Assembly: GCA_020629845.1 (NCBI GenBank)
Contig: JAHDCQ010000004.1
Coordinates: 1 to 57,181, forward strand
Direction of reading: 5' to 3'
Source of the DNA: Saprospiraceae bacterium
GTDB lineage: Bacteria > Bacteroidota > Bacteroidia > Chitinophagales > Saprospiraceae
DNA length: 57,181 nt
The position numbers and the translations under genes were made by a program. The notes below the pieces were generated by a model that saw only the letters and a program-made list of their open reading frames with translations, was not told the DNA's origin and made no database searches. Below, in pieces: positions 8,001 to 17,114 of the stretch (positions are counted from its first letter, which is position 1; each line of letters opens with the position of its first letter).

Positions 8001-10666
8001 CCGATGTAGAATTGCATTGTGAGGAAAGCAATGCTGGCTTCACACCATTAGAGCTAAATGATATGATGGTGAATAATGGCTGCGACAACTGGGGCTTAGA
8101 AGTAACCGAAGAAAAGTTTGAAACTTCAGAGGATGCTTGCTACAAGAAGGTCTTTACCTATCATTTCATTAACTGGTGTACTTGGAATCCAAGTAATTCA
8201 GAAATCGCGATTGTAGAGCGTCCAGAAGGATTAATTACCAATGAACTACATACCGTAGCGATACGCTTCCGCGATGTTTTCCAAAATGACCCTGCAACAG
8301 GTGAACTTTTGACTGATGCTCAAGGGCAATTCATTATAGGCGCAGATGGCATGAACGATATTGATGATGGAAACGAAGACTTTGATTTCAATCCAGGACA
8401 ATATAACTCTGGCTTGACGACTAATTACATCTACCGTGCAATAGACGTGGATGGCAATGGTAGCAGTTCCTATCAAGAAACACGTAGTGGTTTGTCGCCT
8501 ATTCAATTGCCACCAACGGTATTTGATGGACAAACTAGCCGAGTACTCACAGAGACAGAATTACTAAACGATGGCGATGAATCCGTAAATTTCGACATCT
8601 ATGATGTAACAAACTCGCCAATTGACGGAGACTTTGTAATTATTGATAATTTCGATTCGCAAGATATTCCGACTTATAGCGTGACTTCACAGTTCTCAAA
8701 TAGTGTGAAGACTTACGTAAGCGCGCAAGCATATGGCAATTTTGCGTACCGTCAAATAGTAAAACTCTACGACGACAATGCACCTACTATTGATGTGACC
8801 CAAGATGGTCCATTCTGTGGTGGTGAAGATGAAGTAGCGAATGGCGATGTGTGCAATGCCTTTGTAGATGTACGCTTCATCGTAGGCGATGGTTGTACGC
8901 TACCTGAGGATATGGACGTAAACTATCAGTTGAGTGCATTCGGTGGCGCGGCTGTGAATGACCCATTTGGCGCATTGGCGTATTTAGGCGATGGTGTATA
9001 CCGTATCGAAGGCTACTACCCAATCCGCGATGGTGGTTTGCCAACGAATCATGCCTTTATAGTAAGTATAGTGGATGGTTGTGGTAATTCGGAAGTGCTA
9101 GAAATTCCATTCGAGGTGAAAGATTGCAAAGCACCTACGGCATACTGCTTATTCGGCTTAAGCGCGACCATGGATGAAAATGGTGAAGTACTACTTTGGG
9201 CTTCTGATTTCGATGCGGGCAGCAATGATTTCTGTACCGCAATGGAAGATATTCGCTTGACCTTCGCTGACCCTGCACTTTATCCTGATTCTACAAGCCG
9301 CACTTTCCGTTGTGCTGATGGCGAAATAGGAACGGTACAAGTATTCCTTTGGGCGCAAGATTTGGTAGGTAATACCAGCTTCTGCGAAACCTTTATCACG
9401 ATACAAGGCAGTAGCGGTTGTTCCACTTCAAGCGGTGCGGCTGCGACTATTGGTGGCGATATTATGACGACTAACGATGAGTACTTGGAGAGTGTAGAAG
9501 TAACGCTTTCAGGCTCGGCAGGCGAAATGGCAGAAATGATGGGCGATGGCACCTACCACTTCGATGAGGTAGACTTGGGCTATGACTATACCGTTACGGC
9601 TTACAAAAATGATGGCGCACTCAATGGCGTATCTACCTTCGATTTGGTACTTATGAATCGCCATGTACTGAACACGCGCCCATTAGAAGATCCATATCAG
9701 TTGATTGCGGCAGATATTAACAATTCGGGTGGCGTAAGTACTTTCGATATTGTATTGCTTCGCAAATTGATTTTGAATATTGATACCGAATTTACACAGA
9801 ATACCTCTTGGCGATTCATTCCAATGGATTTTGAATTTACAGATCCAATGAATCCCTGGGCAACACCATTTCCAGAAGTCATCAATATCAACAACTTCTC
9901 CGAAGAGGATTTGAATGCAGACTTCATGGCAATTAAAATCGGTGATGTAAATGGTAGCGCAAGCGCAAGCAATAATGCTCAAAATGTAGAAGGCCGCAGC
10001 CAATGGACAAATAAAGAACTACAAGTGCGCGCTATCGAAACCTTCGAGGGCTATCGCTTAGACTTCTATGCACCTGAGCTAGTGGACTTGGATGGTTTCC
10101 AATTCAGTCTCGATTTTGATGCACATAGCTTAGAAATGGCAGGCTTCGATGCAGGCGTATTGAATGCAAGTAATTTTGGCTTAAATAGAGTAAGCGAAGG
10201 CTTAATTTATGTAAGCTGGAATACCTTCGGTGCGCATGATTGGACGGGCAGCGACAAATTGTTTAGCCTGAGCTTCAACACAAGTGCAACTGCCGAAATA
10301 GAAGAGTTAATGGAAATCAGCACCGATGCACTACAAGCAGAAGCCTACGATAAGAACGGCGAATTCTACGGCTTGGCAATGAAATGGATAGGTGGCAAAT
10401 TAGATAAGCCAGTCTTATACCAAAACACGCCAAATCCATTCAAGCAAAGCACGACGATTGCCTTTGAATTGCCAGAAGCAGGCAATGCCAGCATCGAAGT
10501 ACGCGACCTAACGGGCAAAACACTTAGCGTGCTACAAGGCGAATTCGAGCAAGGCTATAACACTGTCACCATTGATAAAAATACACTACCACAAGCTGGA
10601 GTATTCTACTATAGTTTGAAAACAGCAAGCCATCAAACAACCAGAAAGATGATTTTGATTAAATAG
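5078..10666 (+). CDS. Giant T9SS-secreted HYR/CUB-like protein with dockerin-like and cohesin-like modules
   Basis: This 1,862-aa protein has a signal peptide cleaved after AFA at about residue 25. Residues of about 26-170 resemble a CUB-like domain with paired cysteines. Residues of about 170-1430 form a long series of Cys-containing HYR/Ig-like modules (recurring DNCG or DACGN followed by KDIVPPT or QDKIPPS). At about 1446-1570 comes a carboxypeptidase-regulatory-like strand set with two dockerin-like Asp/Asn-rich segments (GVSTFDLVLMNRHVL and DINNSGGVSTFDIVLLRKLI). At about 1645-1770 is a cohesin-like beta module. The last 80 residues (YQNTPNPFKQSTTIAFELPE to KMILIK) are a type A T9SS sorting domain. 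The protein is therefore exported and probably anchored or released at the cell surface. Its ligand is unknown. A strong terminator follows at 10684. Confidence 0.85.
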   Translation: MNPMNKWKALLCLCIAAFTCSSAFAQTQTFFTETGTSSTVTQCDGHIYDGGGNNAPYADNDGQAYTDILVVCPDNPSSQSIMLTFQTFDIAFGDKLMAFDGDNIDAPMFTADSPLAGSGSGVSVADSPGGGWVQSSCENITGCITLKFTRNGDYVKGAGFRAEVQCTPRENTYLDCGRIFDFNRGSSYVSVADCSSGTLYVPIPIPEYLMCDEYGTFEISGSCVEGLPKTVEGTGTGTIGAEFPIGEHFIVFTTLPYGDKECVAHITVLTPPLACNDNINVSLSSECIVTITPDLILEDVCEPDYITRPIDGALIPAFDYEITVDAMGDAQVIGTTVEGYPLVDFSNVACGTAFDVNVKRYYLNDADCDGNYFDGYDYDDTPIMDECWGQIIVEDKVKPVITAGPPALAIPCYENNGILDILNGFSPNGEGLGGQLYLPLLDATLNISGAQSLQATENCKLEFSASEWEEMPMDCSEEQTVTDWMGNTYEAAVFVTYKRDLRASDRCGNESIYTQELFVLQPEFVAPLPEIEVSCDLDIDPHALQAAWFDWLADGRPANDPRAAYAAYLPNFDNTSVTVVGGNPLTNGDYEVTDASGDEVPIDLSHSDCGYAIDWTDGDPIPTCGGGYKFFREWTVYNWCNGIIEFNGAIPQIIKVSDIDAPVILDSIPYNITDVTGEDCTGSVTFYPPTIRDECSNVTSFIQIDTDTRVFDSYGVTFDDFTIGEEVVIKMTATDACGNSSSRTDTVMIKDIVPPTTICEQIRTVALNNDCTVEVPASSFDDGSYDNCGGVIFEVARMDADSDGDGFPEEEDYGDRVAFSAFDLENGCGGTTMVVLRVSDTYGNSNICMVEVMLQDKIPPSVEDVYTEVACDDSFINTLIDLAALETESERADVLINLLTTQQIGALSSDDNCSTGSGLDVEIITTDFSGFDVTCRNGVLKYYFHVLDNCGNQSATHQGTIIVNEANDWFINFPADVELHCEESNAGFTPLELNDMMVNNGCDNWGLEVTEEKFETSEDACYKKVFTYHFINWCTWNPSNSEIAIVERPEGLITNELHTVAIRFRDVFQNDPATGELLTDAQGQFIIGADGMNDIDDGNEDFDFNPGQYNSGLTTNYIYRAIDVDGNGSSSYQETRSGLSPIQLPPTVFDGQTSRVLTETELLNDGDESVNFDIYDVTNSPIDGDFVIIDNFDSQDIPTYSVTSQFSNSVKTYVSAQAYGNFAYRQIVKLYDDNAPTIDVTQDGPFCGGEDEVANGDVCNAFVDVRFIVGDGCTLPEDMDVNYQLSAFGGAAVNDPFGALAYLGDGVYRIEGYYPIRDGGLPTNHAFIVSIVDGCGNSEVLEIPFEVKDCKAPTAYCLFGLSATMDENGEVLLWASDFDAGSNDFCTAMEDIRLTFADPALYPDSTSRTFRCADGEIGTVQVFLWAQDLVGNTSFCETFITIQGSSGCSTSSGAAATIGGDIMTTNDEYLESVEVTLSGSAGEMAEMMGDGTYHFDEVDLGYDYTVTAYKNDGALNGVSTFDLVLMNRHVLNTRPLEDPYQLIAADINNSGGVSTFDIVLLRKLILNIDTEFTQNTSWRFIPMDFEFTDPMNPWATPFPEVININNFSEEDLNADFMAIKIGDVNGSASASNNAQNVEGRSQWTNKELQVRAIETFEGYRLDFYAPELVDLDGFQFSLDFDAHSLEMAGFDAGVLNASNFGLNRVSEGLIYVSWNTFGAHDWTGSDKLFSLSFNTSATAEIEELMEISTDALQAEAYDKNGEFYGLAMKWIGGKLDKPVLYQNTPNPFKQSTTIAFELPEAGNASIEVRDLTGKTLSVLQGEFEQGYNTVTIDKNTLPQAGVFYYSLKTASHQTTRKMILIK

Positions 10667-10683
10667 CGTAGTGTACTATTGCG

Positions 10684-10720
10684 GAAGGGCAGTCCAATGG
10701 GGCTGCTCTTCTTTTGCTTA
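10684..10720 (+). terminator. Intrinsic terminator of the giant surface-protein gene
   Basis: GAAGGGCAG (10684-10692) pairs with CTGCTCTTC (10703-10711) with one wobble and is followed by TTTTGCTT. It lies 18 nt after the stop codon. Confidence 0.7.
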
Positions 10721-10740
10721 GTAAAAGAGAGAAACGAGCC

Positions 10741-10832
10741 CATTTCATTGAGTGAATTGTGAATGACTGAATGAGCGAATGAAGTTTAGAGTTATTCACT
10801 CATTCAAAATTTTTTCATTTACTCATTGAGTC
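10741..10832. repeat. GAATGA/TCATTC word repeat with internal inversion
   Basis: GAATGACTGAATGAGCGAATGA on one side faces CACTCATTC and CATTTACTCATTGAGTC on the other. The block is built from a roughly 8-bp word in both orientations, as in other intergenic regions here but with a different word. Confidence 0.5.
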
Positions 10833-10952
10833 TTTACGCTTCTAAAAGTAGTCTCAAATCTCAAATCTTACTATCTCACATCCATCCAAAAACACATTAA
10901 TTTAAAATTTAATACCAAAAAACATTCTAGGGTTCTCTAGAATTCCTTTCTT

Positions 10953-10989
10953 TGTCCTATATTAAGGACATGCATTATGCGTACCTTTG
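10953..10989 (+). promoter_or_regulatory. Palindrome and -7 box upstream of the small cohesin-like gene
   Basis: TGTCCT (10953-10958) and AGGACA (10965-10970) form a 6-bp palindrome 11 nt before TACCTTTG (10982-10989), which matches the -7 consensus TAnnTTTG. The gene starts at 11257, giving a leader of about 260 nt. Confidence 0.35.
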
Positions 10990-11256
10990 CATGCAAGCAT
11001 AGAGTATTAGTATTCAAAATCAACTTTTCCATTATTCTATATATTTACATGTTTTGACAATTAGCTTTTAATCGCTAGTAGGTAGCTTCTGTTAAAGAAT
11101 GGCTTAAAGCGAACAAGCAAGCATAAGTTGCGTAATAGCAATTACCTATTTAACAGTAGATTTTACCTAAATACAGGGATGTGATTTTTATTCCCGCAGA
11201 AAAAGTGGGATTTTCGCGCTACATTCCTGAAACAAATTCTAATACAACTAGTAGAA

Positions 11257-12021
11257 ATGAAAGTGAGAAAATTACTAATTATAGTCCCTGTGTTGCTGTG
11301 TTGTTTTGTACACCTTCAAGCACAAGTTACACTCTCTACCACCAGTCATCAGGTAGAGCGAGGCGATATCTTTGCAGTAGATGTGAAAGCAAAAGGCTTT
11401 GCTGGACTCATCAGTATGCAATACACTATCAAGTGGGATTCTACGGTTTTACGCCTGCTTTCTATAGGCGATTACAAGCTAGAATACTTGGATGATGATA
11501 AATTTGGCGCATTTAGCGATGCTTTGACCTTTGCTTGGATAGACCAATCCACTATGGGTATCAACATGGACGACGACGCTACGCTCTATACCATACAATT
11601 TGAAGCGATTACAGATGCAGGTAGTACGATTTTTGAGTTTACAGATAGCCCTACTGCTATAGAGATAGTGGATAGCAATAGCGAACTCGTAGAATTAATA
11701 GGTGAAGGCGGCACGATACAAGTGGGAGAAATGACAAGCGTGGAGCAACTGGCTACCTACGGAATGCACTTACACCAAAACGACCCGAACCCTTTCCGCA
11801 ACGAAACAAGCATCAAGCTGGATGTAAACGATGCTTTCGAAGGCGAATTCGCTGTCTTCGACCAATCAGGTAAAAAGATATACTCAGATTATAAAACGTT
11901 CACTAGCGGGACACATGTCATCAAGTTACAAAGTGATTTGTTTCCAGCAGCAGGCGTTTACTATTATCAATTATTAACGGAAAATATTACTAGAACAAAG
12001 CGTATGCTTTTTGTTCGATAA
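11257..12021 (+). CDS. Secreted cohesin-like protein with T9SS sorting domain
   Basis: This 254-aa protein has a signal peptide (MKVRKLLIIVPVLLCCFVHLQA, cleavage at about 22). Residues of about 23-155 have the cohesin layout: VERGDIFAVDVKAKGFAGLISMQYTIKWDSTVLRL, then AFSDALTFAWIDQ, then DDATLYTIQFEAIT. Residues of about 172-254 are a type A T9SS sorting domain (HQNDPNPFRNETSIKL to RTKRMLFVR). Cohesin modules bind dockerin modules, so a surface scaffold role beside the dockerin-like protein upstream is possible. Cohesin-like folds in Bacteroidota also occur without dockerin partners. Its domain order matches the C-terminal third of the 5078 protein. Confidence 0.8.
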   Translation: MKVRKLLIIVPVLLCCFVHLQAQVTLSTTSHQVERGDIFAVDVKAKGFAGLISMQYTIKWDSTVLRLLSIGDYKLEYLDDDKFGAFSDALTFAWIDQSTMGINMDDDATLYTIQFEAITDAGSTIFEFTDSPTAIEIVDSNSELVELIGEGGTIQVGEMTSVEQLATYGMHLHQNDPNPFRNETSIKLDVNDAFEGEFAVFDQSGKKIYSDYKTFTSGTHVIKLQSDLFPAAGVYYYQLLTENITRTKRMLFVR

Positions 12022-12022
12022 T

Positions 12023-12135
12023 ACCTCCTCGGAGGTTCAAGTCGGTTTAAGTATAAAAAATAAGTATTTTGAATTTTGATGATTTTAATTTTTAAATTCA
12101 AAATTTGATATTCAAAATCATACTCAAACCGATAA
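12023..12135. repeat. Long imperfect palindrome of ATTCAAAAT words
   Basis: After a small ACCTCC/GGAGGT hairpin at 12023-12036, the region 12042-12135 is a long imperfect palindrome. CGGTTTAAGTAT at the left faces ATACTCAAACCG at the right, and the inside carries ATTTTGAAT and ATTCAAAAT words in both orientations. It may act as a terminator or as a repeat element. Confidence 0.55.
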
Positions 12136-12296
12136 GCCACTAAATCCCGTCTGCTTAAGCTTACTTGCATAAGGAATGATGGAATAATAAATTGATTATC
12201 AATTTGTTATCAAAATCGTTCTAAAGAAACAGCAGACCTTTATACCGATACACAATGCAGCTTTTTTGTCTAAACCTTTCCCAAACTCCGACTGTG

Positions 12297-15200
12297 ATGA
12301 AATATTTATACACAAGTCTACTAATCGTATGCTGTAGCTTTGCGACTGCCTTCGCGCAACCAACATTTACGATTACACCTTCCACTACTGCGCCTGTCGA
12401 TCCGGGCGAAACGATCACTTTTGATGTGACCGTTAGCAATTTCACTAATATTTTAAGTATTCAATTTAATATTGAATGGGATCCTACTATACTAGGATTT
12501 ATTTCGGTGGATAATCCGAACAGTACCGATTTTCCTGGCTTAGGTACTAGTAATTTCGGAGCGAATGCTTCTAATACAGATGCTGGAAGATTTAGTGTGT
12601 CGTGGTTTGAAGGTAATCTTTCTGCCGTGACCGTTCCCGATGGTACTAGGATGTTTTCATTTTCTCTAAGTAGTGTAGCGGGCGGTTCTTCTTCAGTAGG
12701 CATAGCGACGGGAGGAAGAGAAGTGATAGATGGCAATGAACAAGAGCTTAGTCTCGATTCTAGCGATACTTCTATTACCGTAAATGGTGGAACAGGACCA
12801 ACTTGTACGGATGGTATCCAAAATGGCGATGAAACAGGCGTAGACTGTGGTGGTAGCTGTGCAGCTTGTACCACTACACCAACTTGTACGGACGGCATCC
12901 AAAATGGAGACGAAACAGGCGTAGACTGCGGCGGTAGCTGCGCGCCTTGTACGACCACGCCAACTTGCACCGATGGTATGCAAAATGGCAATGAAACAGG
13001 AGTGGATTGTGGTGGTAACTGCCCTCCTTGTAATACAGGCGGAGGCGATGGCTTTGGTTTAATAGCTGCTTCTAGAACCGTAATGCCAGGCGAGCAATTC
13101 TGCTTGGATATTACTACTCAAGACTTTACCAATTTGGTCGGTATGCAGTTTAGTCTCAATTGGGATAATTCGGTCTTACAGTTTGATATGGTACAATCCA
13201 TTACAAACATCATTCCTGACTTTGTCGATGCTAATATTGGACTGACAGAGGTGAATAGTGGTGCGATTCGGGTACAATGGAATCCAAATGATTCTTCACA
13301 AGGTTATATGCTTCCTGATGGTACTATCTTATTCCAAGTTTGCTTTACAGCTATCGGCTCAAATGGCACTAGCTCAAGTGTGTCATTTACGAATAGTCCA
13401 TTATCAATTGAGGTATTAGATGTCAATCTTAACCTTATTGACCCTGCTAATACCAATGGTTTAGTAAGCATACAAGGAGATGTAGAGCCACCAGCAAATT
13501 GCCCTCCAGATGCCTCACCATTTTGTATTGCTAATGAAACAGCAGGATTAAACGAAACAATTTGTGTAGCTGTAACGGCACAAAATTTTAATAATATAGC
13601 GAGTTTCCAACACAGCATGAATTTTGATGCGAATAGCTTGGAATTTGTAGAAATTATAAACTCAGGCAATTTGCCAGGGCTTGCGGATGCTAACTTCAAC
13701 CTTGCTAATGCAGCGAGTGGCTCTTTAGCTGTTTCGTGGGTAGAACCTAATATTGACCCACTTACACTAGCCAACGGCACAGAACTTTATCAAATATGCT
13801 TTATTTTAAGGGTAGCAGGTACGCATACCATTAGTTTTGGTAGCAATCCTGTACCTATTGAAATCACAGATGGAAATAGTGAACTCGCATTTAATGGAGC
13901 AAATGGCTCGATTACATTAGGCGATAGTGATCCATGTGCAACTGCACCTGCCATCAGCATTACAGGCACTGTGACAGATATTTCTTGTAGAGGAGAAAGT
14001 ACAGGTGCTATTGATTTAAGTGTCTCAGGCGGTAGTGGTAGTGGTTATACTTTTGCTTGGTCAACGGGTCCAACTTCAGAAGACTTAAGCAATGTTACGG
14101 CAGGTTCTTATACTGTAATGGTATCCAATGCTTGTGGTGATAATTCGATGACCTTCATGATTTCAGAACCAACTGATGGCATTAATCTGACAACTACCGT
14201 TACATCTGATGTAAACTGTGCTGGTGAAATGAATGGTGCTATTGAAGCCGTAGCAAGCGGCGGTACAGGAAATCTTACTTTTGCCTGGACAGGTGCAAAT
14301 GTACAACAAGGCGTAGGTACGCAATCAGGACTTGCAGGCGGAAGCTATACCGTAACGGTAACAGATGGTAGCGGTTGTACCGTTTCACAAACGGTCACAG
14401 TTAGCGAGCCAGCGGCCTTATCTGCCAATCCAGATGTACAAGACGTAGGCTGTGGTGGCACAAATGATGGTTCTATTGACTTGAATCTTTCAGGTGGTAC
14501 AGCAGGCTATACTGTCAATTGGAATGATGGTGGCACAGGCGAAATGCGAACGGGACTTGGCATGGGAGACTATACGCCAACCGTAATGGATGCCAATGGC
14601 TGTACCTTAAATATAAATACCCTGAGCCTCTCAGGAATGGGCTCACCAATAAGTGTCACTAGTACTAATGTTATGGTGACATCGGATATGAATGGCGAAA
14701 TTAACCTTATGATTTCGGGCGGAACTGCGCCTTATACTGTAAACTGGACTGGACCTGGTGGCTTCTTCGCTGATAATATAGAGGACTTAACTGGTATTAC
14801 TAGTCCAGGCGTATATGTAGCTACTATTACAGATGCCAATGGTTGTACTTTTGAGTATACTGAATCCCTAGCGCAGCCTATTGCATTTTCTGCTGACATT
14901 CAAAATGCTTGTGACGGTGGAACCAATGGAAGCATTACTGTTTTGGTATCAGGTGGAGTGTTAGATTATACTTACAATTGGACAAATGCAGGAAATACGC
15001 TAGATGAAACTACAGGTACTTTGGCAGGCGTAGGTACAGGTACATATATTTTAGAAGTGACAGATGCCGCAGGTACAGTACATGTAGAGTCTTTTACCGT
15101 TGAAGTGTCAGAAGCATTTTCAATAGACCCTACTATTACAAATGAAACCATGAGTGGCATCAATGATAATGGTGCGATTGCATTAACGGTTTCAGGCGGT

Positions 15201-17108
15201 TCAGGTACGCTTTCCTATACTTGGAGCGATGATAATACGGCTACTACAGCGAGTAGAACAGACCTTTCGGCTGGTGACTATATGGTAACCATTAGTGACG
15301 CGAATGGCTGTACGCAAGTCGAGACATTCACCGTTGGCTATGAGCCATCAGCACCAGAAGCAAGTGGCTTTTCTACTACCGATGCAAGCTGCGATGGTGT
15401 AGCGGATGGTTCGCTATCCTTTAGCTTAACGAATGGTGATCCAAACTATGTAATCACACTATTAAATACATCTACAAATATTCCCGAAACAGAAACTTTA
15501 GACGAATACAATCCTACCTACACCAGAACAGGCTTAGCAGCAGGACGCTATGATATTACAATAGTAGATGCCAATGGTTTAGAAGCGACTACTACAGTTA
15601 CTATTGCTGCTCCAGAAGCATTCAGCGTGGCAGGCATTGTAGCTTCTGCTACGGATGAAGTAGATTGTAATGGCACTATTAACCTTAATGTTTCAGGCGG
15701 ATCTGGCGATTATATGTATGAATGGAGCAATGAGGAAAGCTCACGAGATTTACTTTCTGTTTGTCCTGGTGATTATATGGTTACTATTACAGATTCCAAT
15801 GGTTGCTCGCAAGTAGAAAGTTTTAATTTGACCCTGTTTTTTGCAGATGGTGTCACCAATCCAACGCTTTGCCCACAAGGAGATGCAACAGGTAATGTTG
15901 ATTTGAATGTCAATGGTGGACTTGCTCCATTTACGTATAGCTGGACGGGACCTGAAGGCTTCACAGGCGCGACTGATACCGAAGACTTAATCGGCGTACC
16001 AGCAGGTGAATATACTGTCGTCATCACGGATGCCGCGAATGTAGCTATCACACAGACCTTTACGGTAGGTTCTACATCCTCTTTGGCAGTACAAGTGATG
16101 AATGACCAAAATCAAAATGGCTTTGGTGTAAGCTGTAATGGCTCGACAGATGCAGCATTAATCGCTATTGGTCAAAATAGCGACCAGTATGCCTACGTAT
16201 GGCGCGATGCAGCAGGCTCAGAATTGAGTACTACTGCCAATCTCTCCAATGTAGGAGCAGGCACATATTCAGTAGAAGTAACAGATAATCAGAATTGTGT
16301 AGTGACTAGTTCGATAGAGGTAATAGAACCAACGGCTCTCAGTCTAGTTTCAGACATATTAGACATTGAATGTAGCGGCGATGGCAATGGTGAAATTATG
16401 ATAGTAGCCGATGGTGGTGTACGCAATACTGATAATACATACAACTATACTTGGAGTCATGATGCAGATAATAATTTCCCAGCAGCCATAGGCTTACTTG
16501 GAGGAACTTATGTCGTGACAGTCACGGATGCAAATAACTGTACGATAGTAGATAGCTTAACGGTAAGTGCGCCTGATAGCTTAACGCTAACTGTGGATGT
16601 AACGCCCTTCGATATATTTAATGCAGGCTCTGCCATAGCAAATGTAATGGGAGGAACGCCACCTTATCGCTACAATTGGACGCAAAATGCTACTGGAGAA
16701 CCAGCAGGCGTAAGTACAGCAATCGAAGATGTCAATAGAGAAATGGTACTAGACCTACAAGTGACAGATATAAATGGTTGTACAGTAAGCGCATCCGAAA
16801 TTAGTATATTTAATATGACGGATTGCTTGACTTCAACACCCGTTATCACACCAAACGGTGATGGCTTGAATGAGCTATTTGTGATTCAATGTCTAGGACT
16901 CTATCCTGAGAATAAGCTAGAAATCTATAGCCGTTGGGGACAATTGGTGCATGAGCAAGCAGGCTACGATAATACTTGGGATGCACGCGATGCCAATGGT
17001 CAGCCTCTGCCAGCAGGTGCATACTTTTATGTGTTCTCTTATACCGACCAAAACGGTAATGACGTAGAACCAATTAAAGGTGCAATTACAATATTGAATA
17101 GAGAATAA
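12297..17108 (+). CDS. SprB-repeat surface protein with three cohesin-like modules and CHU_C sorting domain
   Basis: This 1,603-aa protein is read from the ATG at 12297, which starts a proper signal peptide (MKYLYTSLLIVCCSFATAFA). The upstream ATG at 12255 would add 14 residues before it. Cohesin-like modules lie at about 21-160, 252-395 and 402-541. Between the first two are three near-identical 27-residue Cys-rich units (CTDGIQNGDETGVDCGGSC). Residues of about 555-1500 are SprB-type repeats with the recurring GAIDLSVSGG, YTFAWS, AGSYTVMV and DANGCT pattern. The end (about 1507-1603, VITPNGDGLNELF to ITILNRE) is the gliding-associated CHU_C, or type B T9SS, sorting domain. Such proteins depend on a PorP/SprF partner, which is the next gene. 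A surface adhesin or scaffold is inferred. Confidence 0.88.
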   Translation: MKYLYTSLLIVCCSFATAFAQPTFTITPSTTAPVDPGETITFDVTVSNFTNILSIQFNIEWDPTILGFISVDNPNSTDFPGLGTSNFGANASNTDAGRFSVSWFEGNLSAVTVPDGTRMFSFSLSSVAGGSSSVGIATGGREVIDGNEQELSLDSSDTSITVNGGTGPTCTDGIQNGDETGVDCGGSCAACTTTPTCTDGIQNGDETGVDCGGSCAPCTTTPTCTDGMQNGNETGVDCGGNCPPCNTGGGDGFGLIAASRTVMPGEQFCLDITTQDFTNLVGMQFSLNWDNSVLQFDMVQSITNIIPDFVDANIGLTEVNSGAIRVQWNPNDSSQGYMLPDGTILFQVCFTAIGSNGTSSSVSFTNSPLSIEVLDVNLNLIDPANTNGLVSIQGDVEPPANCPPDASPFCIANETAGLNETICVAVTAQNFNNIASFQHSMNFDANSLEFVEIINSGNLPGLADANFNLANAASGSLAVSWVEPNIDPLTLANGTELYQICFILRVAGTHTISFGSNPVPIEITDGNSELAFNGANGSITLGDSDPCATAPAISITGTVTDISCRGESTGAIDLSVSGGSGSGYTFAWSTGPTSEDLSNVTAGSYTVMVSNACGDNSMTFMISEPTDGINLTTTVTSDVNCAGEMNGAIEAVASGGTGNLTFAWTGANVQQGVGTQSGLAGGSYTVTVTDGSGCTVSQTVTVSEPAALSANPDVQDVGCGGTNDGSIDLNLSGGTAGYTVNWNDGGTGEMRTGLGMGDYTPTVMDANGCTLNINTLSLSGMGSPISVTSTNVMVTSDMNGEINLMISGGTAPYTVNWTGPGGFFADNIEDLTGITSPGVYVATITDANGCTFEYTESLAQPIAFSADIQNACDGGTNGSITVLVSGGVLDYTYNWTNAGNTLDETTGTLAGVGTGTYILEVTDAAGTVHVESFTVEVSEAFSIDPTITNETMSGINDNGAIALTVSGGSGTLSYTWSDDNTATTASRTDLSAGDYMVTISDANGCTQVETFTVGYEPSAPEASGFSTTDASCDGVADGSLSFSLTNGDPNYVITLLNTSTNIPETETLDEYNPTYTRTGLAAGRYDITIVDANGLEATTTVTIAAPEAFSVAGIVASATDEVDCNGTINLNVSGGSGDYMYEWSNEESSRDLLSVCPGDYMVTITDSNGCSQVESFNLTLFFADGVTNPTLCPQGDATGNVDLNVNGGLAPFTYSWTGPEGFTGATDTEDLIGVPAGEYTVVITDAANVAITQTFTVGSTSSLAVQVMNDQNQNGFGVSCNGSTDAALIAIGQNSDQYAYVWRDAAGSELSTTANLSNVGAGTYSVEVTDNQNCVVTSSIEVIEPTALSLVSDILDIECSGDGNGEIMIVADGGVRNTDNTYNYTWSHDADNNFPAAIGLLGGTYVVTVTDANNCTIVDSLTVSAPDSLTLTVDVTPFDIFNAGSAIANVMGGTPPYRYNWTQNATGEPAGVSTAIEDVNREMVLDLQVTDINGCTVSASEISIFNMTDCLTSTPVITPNGDGLNELFVIQCLGLYPENKLEIYSRWGQLVHEQAGYDNTWDARDANGQPLPAGAYFYVFSYTDQNGNDVEPIKGAITILNRE
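12801..13043 (+). repeat. Three tandem 81-bp units inside the SprB-like gene
   Basis: The units start at 12801, 12882 and 12963, each 27 codons long, and encode a Cys-rich loop with the CTDG...GVDCGG..C pattern. The copies are near-identical, including at third codon positions, which points to recent duplication. Confidence 0.8.
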
Positions 17109-17114
17109 AAACGG

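Larger units (their letters stand above)
10721..11256. other. 536-nt intergenic region before the small cohesin-like gene
   Basis: There is no supportable gene. A frame at 11181-11495 overlaps the real gene in another frame and has no family features. The stretch holds the GAATGA word block (10741-10832), a TCTCAAATC block (10848-10886), a TTCTAG/CTAGAA palindrome (10925-10942) and a promoter-like element near 10953-10989. Confidence 0.55.

Noticed and set aside
11181-11495. A 104-codon frame overlapping the small cohesin-like gene
   Set aside because: It is out of frame with a gene that has a clear signal peptide and sorting domain.
12461-12991. A 176-codon open frame on the minus strand within the SprB-like gene
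   Set aside because: It is opposite a strongly supported gene, and its repetitive sequence is the antisense of the 81-bp repeat units. No family features are present.
13304-13780. A 158-codon open frame on the minus strand in the same gene
   Set aside because: It is antisense to the cohesin-like modules, with no start signal and no recognisable domain.
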